The translations under genes were made by a program, and so were the position numbers. A DNA stretch of 64,000 nt from Siphonodentalium dalli (taxonomy: Eukaryota > Mollusca > Scaphopoda > Gadilida > Siphonodentaliidae). The stretch covers positions 12,007,729 through 12,071,728 of the forward strand of contig CP136068.1 in the NCBI GenBank assembly GCA_032622095.1. The letters run 5' to 3'. Shown here in pieces: positions 56,700-64,000 of this stretch (positions within the stretch are counted from its first letter, which is position 1; every line of letters begins with the position of its first letter). The notes under the pieces were generated by a model. It searched no databases, was not told where the DNA came from, and saw only the letters and a list, made by a program, of their open reading frames with translations.

Positions 56700-57120
56700 A
56701 CGAGAGTATATATGCCTGTCATTTGCAGAATGAGGTCCACAGAGGGTGATTATAGTGATGCTATCCCGCTCAGCGGGCTATCATCGCCAAATTCACCACA
56801 CGGGGACCTCATTCTGCTTTGCCCTCTTTGGAAAGTTTCTTTATTTTAACATTTCTATAGAAACTTCGCATAGATTATATTTCTTTTTTAGTTTAGATTC
56901 TCTATATCCCCTAATTGGCAGTCGAAACATTGCATAATCGAGGTTCCCAATTGGTGAATATCACAGTATTCACCATTTGGGAACTGAGTCTATGTCTCCC
57001 ATAGCAGATGAGGCCATATCGAATGAGGTCCCCGAGTCTAAGTCAGAGTGAATTTGGTGATACTGGCCCGCTGTGCGGGATAGCGTCCCCAAATTCACCT
57101 TCTGCGGGCTAATTCTGCAA
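56700..57120. repeat. Nested inverted repeats with a CCCGC-GCGGG core
   Basis: GCTATCCCGCTCAGCGGGCT near 56760 and GGCCCGCTGTGCGGGATAGC near 57065 are each palindromic and lie in inverted blocks (GCCAAATTCACC / GGTGATACTGG; GGGGACCTCATTC / GAATGAGGTCCCC). A hairpin GGTTCCCAATTGGTGAATA / TATTCACCATTTGGGAACT lies at 56941-56987 between them. Confidence 0.7.
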
Positions 57121-57325
57121 ACGAATGGTGTATATACAGCTTTATCACATAATTTGGCCATAAAAGCAGTTTCATAATTATCGGTAATAGACACGTTTAA
57201 TATCAGCGCGTGCGATGACGTCACGGCGTTCTTCAAATAACTTGCGATCGCTGTAGTTTATGATTGTTGTTTTCGATGAATATTTCGCGTTGCTTCGTGT
57301 TTTTTTGATCATGTGATAAAAGGTA

Positions 57326-57466
57326 TCTCGCACTCGTCCTATTTTATACTTAATTTATCAACCTCGTCCTCTAAATTCTATTTTAGCCTCGGTAAACCTC
57401 GGCTCAAATCGAATTTAGTGAACTCGGTTGATAAATTCCGTATAAAATAGAAACTCATGTGAGATC
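57326..57466. repeat. Hairpin with about 65-bp imperfect arms
   Basis: TCCTATTTTATACTTAATTT ATCAACC...TTTAGCCTCGG pairs with CCTCGGCTCAAATCGAATTT...GTTGATAAATTCCGTATAAAATAG. Confidence 0.75.
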
Positions 57467-57499
57467 ATCTATGTACGGATCGACTCTCCCTTGCAAAAA

Positions 57500-59290
57500 G
57501 AAATCCGAGCCTTTTGAAAGAAGTTTGGGAATCCTAGGCATTCATAGGAATTCCAAGGTTTGAACCAAGCCTTTTGGATGAAAAAATGTACTCTTCAACA
57601 AAGTTTGGAAATCCTTGGTTGGAACCTTGGTAAAGCTAAGTAAAGCTTGGATCTAAAATTTACCAAGCTTTACCAAGGTTGTCACATAAAGTGAAACCTT
57701 GGAAAAGCTTGGAAATCCTTGACTCAGTGTTGACCAAACCTTGGTAAAGCTAAGTAAAGCTTGGATAAAAATTTTACCAAGCTTTACCAAGCTTTACAAA
57801 GGTTGTCACATGAAGTTGGAAATTTTTGGAAAAGCTTGGTAAAGCTTAGTTGCATGTCACATGACTGGGTCACATGACTATGCAGACGTCACTGTTGTCT
57901 GTGGCAGCATTTTGAATCAACTGAGTTTAAATCCATGTTTTATCACAACAATTTTCAGGTAAATTATTGCATGTGTGGCCCCTAATGTTTTCTATTTGAC
58001 TCATAGAATACTGTTGTACTAGAATACGTGTAATGATATTTTAATTTATATTATTTTAACAATTGTTTACCATTTTCAAGAATGACCTTAAGGACCGCTA
58101 TCTACCGTTTCATTCCAAAGGCTTGTCTCTATCATTATTTATTTATAGCTAATTTATCTAATTTAAATGTTTTATCACACTCCAAATACCTCAGATCCAT
58201 AAAAATACACCTGTGAAAATTATTCTATACATTTTACATGGTATAACTTCATAAGGTACCATTTATCTCAATATAAATATAATAAAAAAATTCTGACTGA
58301 AAAGTTAACTTTGAATGAATAATAGCATGAATGATTATATGGCATGGTTCATGACTGTTGTAAATTTCAAGAGATTGTATCATTAATGATGATGATATTG
58401 TCAAAGTTGAAGCCTTTGTAGTGTCATTAGAGATTTTCACCTTTTAAATACAAAACAATTGCAACCTTGGTAAAGCTTGGTAAAGCAAGGCTGCAACCTT
58501 GGTAAAGCTTGGTAAAGCTGGGATGCAACCTTGGTCAAGGTCGTTTACAACATTGGTAAAGCTTGGTAAATCTAGGTTGCAACCTTGGTAAAGCTAGGTA
58601 AAGCTAGGCTGCAACCTTGGTAAAGCTTGGTAAAGCTAGACTACAACCTTGGTAAAGCTTGGTAAAGCTAGGTTGGAAACCTTAGTAAAGCTTGGTGAAG
58701 CTAGGCTGCAATCTTGGTAAAGCTTGGTAAAGCTTGGTTGGAAACCTTGGTAAAGCTAGGTTGGAAACATTGGTAAAGCTCGGTAAAGCTAGGCTGCAAC
58801 CTTGGTAAAGCTTTCTAAAGCTAGGCTGGAAACCTTGGTAAAGCTTGGTAAAGCTAGGCTGCAACCTTGGTAAAGCTTTCTAAAGCTAGGCTGGAAACCT
58901 TGGTAAAGCTTGGTAAAACTAGGTTAGAAACCTTAGTAAAGCTTGGTGAAGCTATGTAAAGCTTGGTAAATCTAGGCCGCAACCTTGGTAAAGCTTGGTA
59001 AAGCTTGGTAAAGCTTGGTTGGAAACCTTGGTAAAGCTAGGCTGCAACCTTGGTAAAGCTTGGAAAAGTTATGATTAAAATTGTGTAAAGCTTGGAAATT
59101 CTTGGATGAGCTCGGTTGAATTTGCTGAGGTATTCCAAGGTTTTCCTAACTTGAAACGTTCCAGTACCGCCCAAAGGATTTCCAAGCTTTCCCAAGGTCT
59201 CTGATCCTAGGATATTCTTGGAATTCCAAGGAATTTTCCTAACTATTCCAAGGTTTTATTCCTAGGATATCCTAGGACATTTTGGTAAGG
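57500..59290. repeat. AACCTTGGTAAAGCTTGGTAA satellite, block 1
   Basis: Variable units of about 33-36 bp built on 'AACCTTGGTAAAGCTTGGTA' and AAGCTAGGCTGC. A non-repetitive core (about 57850-58450) splits the array; the right side is denser. Ends with GGTCTCTGATCCTAGGATAT and TTTTGGTAAGGGTAATGTTT. Confidence 0.85.
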
Positions 59291-59975
59291 GTAATGTTTG
59301 ATGATCATCTCTCAACACAAGTTCACATCTCACATTGTCCTGACTGAAAAGTTAACTTTGAATGAATAATAGCATGAATGGTTATATGGCATGGTTCATG
59401 ACTGTTGTAAATTTCAAGAGATTGTATCATTAATGATGATGATATTGTCAAAGTTGAAGCCGTTGTAGTGTCATTAGAGATTAATCACCTTTAAAATACA
59501 AAACAATTGCAACCTTGGTAAAGCTTGGTAAAGAAATGCTGCAACCTTGGTAAAGCTTGGTAAAGCTGGGTTGCAACCTTGGTCAATGTCGTTTACAACA
59601 TTGGTAAAGCTTGGTAAAGCTAGGTTGCAACCTTGGTAAAGCTAGGTAAAGCTTGGCTGCAACCTTGGCAAAGCTTGGTAAAGCTAGACTACAACCTTGG
59701 TAAAGCTTGGTAAAGCTAGGTTGGAAACCTTAGTAAAGCTTGGTGAAGCTAGGTTGCAATCTTGGTAAAGCTTGGTAAAGCATGGTTGGAAACTTTGGTA
59801 AAGCTAGGTTGGAAACCTTGGTAAAGCTTTCCCAAGGTCTCTGATCCTAGGATATCCTAGGAATTCCAAGGAATTTTCCTAACTATTCCAAGGTTTTATT
59901 CCTAGGATATCCTAGGACATTTTGGTAAGGGTAATGTTTGATGATCATCTCTCAACACAAGTTCAGATCTCACAG
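59291..59975. repeat. AACCTTGGTAAAGCTTGGTAA satellite, block 2 (segmental copy of block 1)
   Basis: 59340-59830 copies 58298-58760 including the unique part (GACTGAAAAGTTAACTTTGA, GATGATGATATTGTCAAAG), and 59838-59975 copies 59199-59335. Offsets differ (about 1042 and 639 bp), so block 2 has fewer satellite units. Confidence 0.85.
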
Positions 59976-61116
59976 TGTCCAACTGATATCACAATTTCAC
60001 GGATTTAATAGTAATTCCATTTAGATGCAAGTTGGTGATATGATGTATGTCCATCAGAACAAAATGGACATCGTTATATGTGGTCACTCAATGGTGCACA
60101 TAACTTCACTTTCCATATTGTCCAAATGTGTACCACAATTTCACAGATGAAGTACTAATTCATATTGGAATAATAGTTGGTGATTCTAAGAACGGTATCT
60201 TCATTCGCATGCAAGGAACGCCATTATATGTGGTCTTCCATTGATACAAATTAACCCACGTGACTCCTTTTTATCATATCGGAGACTATAAATTACATGT
60301 ATATTTAAAAGCATACAAAACGATTTATGATGACATTCCAGTCATAAACATAATATGTGTAATCAAAAACACGCATGAGGTGTCTTCGAATTTGAACGTG
60401 TGTAAGGCGTGTGTGAGTTGCGAGCGAAAGTCCCCCCTCCCGAAAATACCAGGACATTATTTTTGTTATTGTCATTATGCTGTATTTTAAATATATGAAT
60501 ATGTCCATGTATATATTGTCAATGAAGTATTAAAAAAAAAAAAAACAAACAAACAAACATCCATGATAAATAGTATGCACATAAATTCATATACAGCTGT
60601 TTACAGTGAATTTTCCCCCGCAAATCTCTGTTTCAGTGTTAAAATGGGGGGTGGGTGTCAAAAAATGGTCGGAAAAAACTGCCGAAAACGGAAAAAAAAT
60701 TGGCGGTGGGGGTGGATGGGTACAAAAAATGATCGAAAGGGAAAAAATGCCATACGTTCCTGAAATTGTTTTCCGACCCCCCCCCTGGTTATACAACAAT
60801 TACCACACATAATTTGTAACTTTTAATGGAATTTAAGCATGATATCCAATATCATAACCATGAAACGCTCTTTATAACTTGAAAACGTGACACAAATAAT
60901 TTCCCCGTGCTCCGATTTTGGGAAACTTTTGGTATGATATATATCTACCTATATAACTCAAAATAAAAGAAGAATTATGGAAAAGCCCCAGTCATGTGGT
61001 GTTAATTTCAGGAGACCTTCATGCTTCCATAACTTTGGATGTCGTTTAGTAGTTATAAAGTATATAGACGAGATTTAATGCATTTATTGGAACACGAATT
61101 TGCAGATATTCAAATC
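59976..61116. other. No gene recognised; low-complexity patches
   Basis: Poly-A with CAAACAAACAAACA at 60530-60560; G-rich and A-rich tracts at 60645-60730 with a poly-C at 60776-60786. Confidence 0.4.
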
Positions 61117-61905
61117 TCAAATATCTTGCAAATAGTCATCCACCATATCTAACAGATAAACCAAAAGATCATCGGCTTCTGCAAGAGTTCCTGGCATTTC
61201 CCGTGACACATCTTCCATAATATGCACAAATAGAGCAGGTTTATGTGCATCACAATCGACGGGATCATATGTTAAAACATCACTAAGTGTTGAAAGTTCG
61301 TCAGCTGATACAGATTGAATACAGTTACTCCCTCCAAATATTTCAAGGAAATAGTAGATCATGACACATTTGATACTGATGCGTTGTCCGTATTGCCACT
61401 TCGAATAAATGATTGCAGACTTTCCACGTTGCCATTCCCAGTTCCTCTGTCACCTCTCACTACAATTGGACAGCCCCTTAACTTATCAACACAATCGGAG
61501 AAATATTTGCAAATGACATGTGGGTCATTATTTGTACTGGAAACATCAAGCCACAATATTTCCCGAGAAAATATGTCGATACATCCGTGAACGCAAATGC
61601 CAAAGGGTTTTAACTTATCCCACCCATCAATGTGCCATATGTAGTTTGGACCAGAAACACGATAGCTGCGTCGTTTCAATCTGTGCCGCTTTCGACACTC
61701 AACACTATCAGGGTCGATGAACTTCATCACCAGTCTCACTGTTTTTTATCAGCCGCGATGTTGTGCAACTTTTTTAAACTAGCGTGCATTGCCCTATACC
61801 CGAGATCACTGCCTGTGTTATTTAACACTCAGATTATGTAGCCGATAGCACATCCATAATGTCATCCTTGAATTTTCTCCGTGTCAGGCCCATCGATTTC
61901 AGAAT
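61117..61905 (-). pseudogene. Integrase-like (DDE/rve-type) transposase relative, broken
   Basis: Minus strand, N to C: ILKSMGLTRRKFKDDIMDVL (about 61845-61900), then GYRAMHASLKKLHNIAADKK (about 61745-61805, another frame), then MKFIDPDSVECRKRHRLKRR and GPNYIWHIDGWDKLKPFGIC (first catalytic Asp), TNNDPHVICKYFSDCV and VVRGDRGTGN (second Asp), ending SNVS-stop at 61359. The C-terminal tail GGSNCIQSVSADELSTLSDV and TYDPVDCDAHKP follows in a third frame (61117-61362). Known: animal genomes carry many intronless proteins with the motif WHIDGxDKLKPxG and a ...RIEAWW segment holding the catalytic Glu. That segment is deleted here, so together with the frameshifts the copy cannot be active. Naming the superfamily is not possible from the window alone. 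Confidence 0.75.
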
Positions 61906-62215
61906 TATGTCGCAAACTCATTGTTATGCCATAGTACAAATTAAGAAAACATAATATTTCGATGTATTAAAATCCAAGGCTAAAATATCTTTCTATTATC
62001 CATTCTCTACTATGGTTCACTGTGTCCAATGGTATGTATTGTGGTGGGTGTGCTTCACATATCACTATAAATAACATCAGGAGAACTTTAACACTGGTCA
62101 TATTTTTAGAGTACCGACACATACATCCATGATACGATAGACTTGCGATGATAATAACAATGAAAACAGATGGAATGTCACGTGCTGCATGTAAAATCAC
62201 GTGATTTTCCACCGG

Positions 62216-62487
62216 TGGAGAAAAGTTTTCTCCCTGGGAGAAAAGTTAATTCCCGGGAGAAAAGTTATCTCCCTGGGAGATAAGTTATCTCCCTGGGAGA
62301 AAAGTTTATTGCCAGGAGAAAAATTTTCTCCCTGGGAGAAAAGATAATTCCCGGGAGAAAAGTTATCTCAATGGGAGATAAGTTATCTCCCTGGGAGAAA
62401 AGTTAATTCCCGGGAGAACAGTTATCTCCCTGTGAGTTAAGTTATCTCCCTGGGAGAAAAGTTCATTCCCGGGAGAAAAGTTTTAAT
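62216..62487. repeat. 20-bp palindromic minisatellite, about 13 units
   Basis: Units alternate CTCCCTGGGAGAAAAGTTAT and TTCCCGGGAGAAAAGTTAAT, each centred on a CCTGGG or CCCGGG palindrome. The words AGTTATCTCCCT link it to a common mollusc dispersed repeat. Confidence 0.95.
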
Positions 62488-62489
62488 TA

Positions 62490-63480
62490 TTCCCAAACAC
62501 ATGGCAGTCATTTATGATATATCAACATGTCTATGTTCGCCCTATGTTCTCTGAACAATTGGTTTAAATTTCCCAAATAAAACTATTTTATTGGGCGTTT
62601 TCTAACACCGTAAAACATTGAATTGTTAGCGCAGTTTTCTGAATTTTCCGACTCTTTTGTCGCATATAATTAAGAAAAATACGATGAGAAACTGTAAATG
62701 TTTTTAACATTCTGGAAGAAGTATATGTCCCTGATACAAAAAATATGAAAGTTATTAATAGAGAAAATCAAGAAAGGCGTGTGAGTCCTGAACGACGCTG
62801 TCCACTTCAGAATCCCCCTAGATGGGAATTATCCAACTGGAGCTCCAATGGGTGGCAATTTTGGTTCCACTCCCTCGAAAAATTAGATACCTATTGAAAT
62901 GGTCATAGTTTTAAGCATAGTGTATATTGGATAAAATCAGATGGGACAATTCCACCTATGGCACCTGACAATTATAAACATTGGCTGTTGTGTTTAAACA
63001 AAGATAATGTTTAGCGAAATTTCAAAAAGGTGGGTTCCCAAATGTAAATTTTATAAAAGCTGACCAACTGCAAATTGGGAAGGCTGAGTATACCCAACTG
63101 AGCGGCAGGGGGGTGACAGTGACCAATTCAGCCACATTTACGGTTCCATAGTTACATAATCTAATAAACGTCTATTATCCATTTAATGCCATGTTCAAAT
63201 GCACGTTGGTAATGTAGACAGAACAACCGACGGACAAAATAGCAGTGACTATATCTAAATCAAATGCAGTTGATTACGACGCCAACTATATATCCACTTA
63301 CGATACAGTTGAACGGAATTATTTGAATTATTCTGTTGTGGCTAAATACATTGAACCCTCCAAACATCTATGAAGGTAGAAGAGATGTGATTAGCGTGAA
63401 GCGTATGGAAATTTTAATTAAACATAATGAAAAACTAATACTTATATATTGAAACAAATAACAAGTTTGCATAAAACAGA
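62490..63480. other. No gene recognised
   Basis: AT-rich sequence with no supported frame, hairpin or repeat. Confidence 0.35.
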
Positions 63481-63494
63481 AGCTGTTTTCCTTC

Positions 63495-63956
63495 TGTTTT
63501 CCATCAAAAGGCGCGACTTGACCTTGAATTGACAATTTGAAGGTCAAGGTTAGGTCGGGGTCACGATTTTACCCGTCCAAAACACTTCCCGGACAAAAGT
63601 AACCCTAGGTATAAAATTTCGTCAAAATCCGTCCGTTTTACCCGATTTGACCTTGATTTGAACATTTTAAAGGTCAATGTCAGGTCAGGGTCACGATTTA
63701 ACCCTTTCAAAACACTCCCCGGACAAAAGTAACCATTGGTATTAAATTTCGTCGAAATCTGTCCGTTTTACCCGATTTGACTTTGAATTGACCATTTTGA
63801 AGGTCAAGGTCAGGTTGAGGTCACGATTTGACCCGTCCAAAACACAAGTACCCCTAGCTATCAAATTTCGTCGAAATCCGTCTGGCAGTTTTCCCGGCCA
63901 TAGCTAACAGACAAACAGGCAGACAGATAAACAGAAGTCCCAAACTATATATTAGA
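63495..63956 (-). mobile_element. Helitron-like element of the GGTCAAATC family (minus strand), 5' part
   Basis: Read on the minus strand it is preceded by A, starts TCTAATATATAGTTTGGGAC with TCTGTCTGCCTGTTTGTCTG, then AGCTATGGCCGGGAAAACTG, and continues through three units of about 120 bp with GTCAAAACGGG-type and TTGACCTTCAAA words. This mirrors 19835-20470. The far end changes to AAGTCGCGCCTTTTGATGG, which matches the start of the 3' end at 2299-2373. Confidence 0.65.
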
Positions 63957-64000
63957 TCTACCCCATAACGTAATATCGTGTGATTGGTCGGTAAGCAATC

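Overview
This window is eukaryotic nuclear DNA from an invertebrate, most likely a marine mollusc or other lophotrochozoan. The clues are AT-rich sequence, genes split by long introns with GT/AG borders, abundant TACATGTA words, 'AGTTATCTCCC' repeat words, C-type-lectin and PAN-like secreted protein exons, and a dense load of Helitrons, TTAA-flanked MITEs, CR1/L2-like LINEs and satellites. No operon, bacterial gene, rRNA, CRISPR array or complete tRNA is visible. The assignment is inferred from content; no species marker is present.

The best-supported gene is a four-exon plus-strand gene running from about 7.64 to 28.35 kb. Exon 1 gives a signal peptide and a PAN/apple-like cysteine module, exon 2 a short Cys-rich linker, and exons 3 and 4 the two halves of a C-type lectin-like domain (CTLD). 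Splice sites and phases (0, 1, 1) join into one 284-292 aa secreted protein. Intron 2 (13.5 kb) and intron 3 (5.5 kb) are filled with repeats. Downstream of exon 4 lie three decayed tandem copies of that exon with its 3' flank (28.6-31.4 kb). One of them has produced two minisatellites from coding sequence (42 bp and 21 bp) and another boundary carries a clean Helitron insertion. A further CTLD C-terminal exon, broken by what looks like TA-dinucleotide slippage, lies on the minus strand at 38.72-38.94 kb, so the region may belong to a lectin gene cluster.

Mobile DNA by region: 0-5.3 kb is a 2.3-kb direct duplication followed by a 12-bp minisatellite. 16.5-20.5 kb is an approximately 110-bp satellite with a 543-bp higher-order period, invaded by a head-to-tail chain of Helitrons that carry 122-bp internal repeats. 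25.9-26.7 kb is a minus-strand Helitron. Five TTAA-flanked, piggyBac-like MITEs (9.8, 13.9, 31.6, 34.1 and 35.8 kb) share a 67-bp palindrome. 32.9-33.8, 36.9-37.6 and 40.1-42.3 kb hold elements with long inverted repeats. 44.5-46.3 kb is a 5'-truncated LINE with a 16-bp putative target duplication. 51.2-55.1 kb is a nearly full-length but broken CR1/L2-like LINE with a 2A-like motif. 57.5-60 kb is a TTGGTAAAGC-type satellite. 61.1-61.9 kb is a broken integrase-like (DDE) gene. 62.2-62.5 kb is a 20-bp palindromic minisatellite, and the window ends in another Helitron-type repeat.

The remaining stretches (about 10.2-12.4, 15.1-16.5, 26.7-27.6, 42.4-44.4, 47.9-51.1 and 62.5-63.4 kb) show nothing I can support as genes. 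All boundaries were read by eye; no alignment or database search was run.
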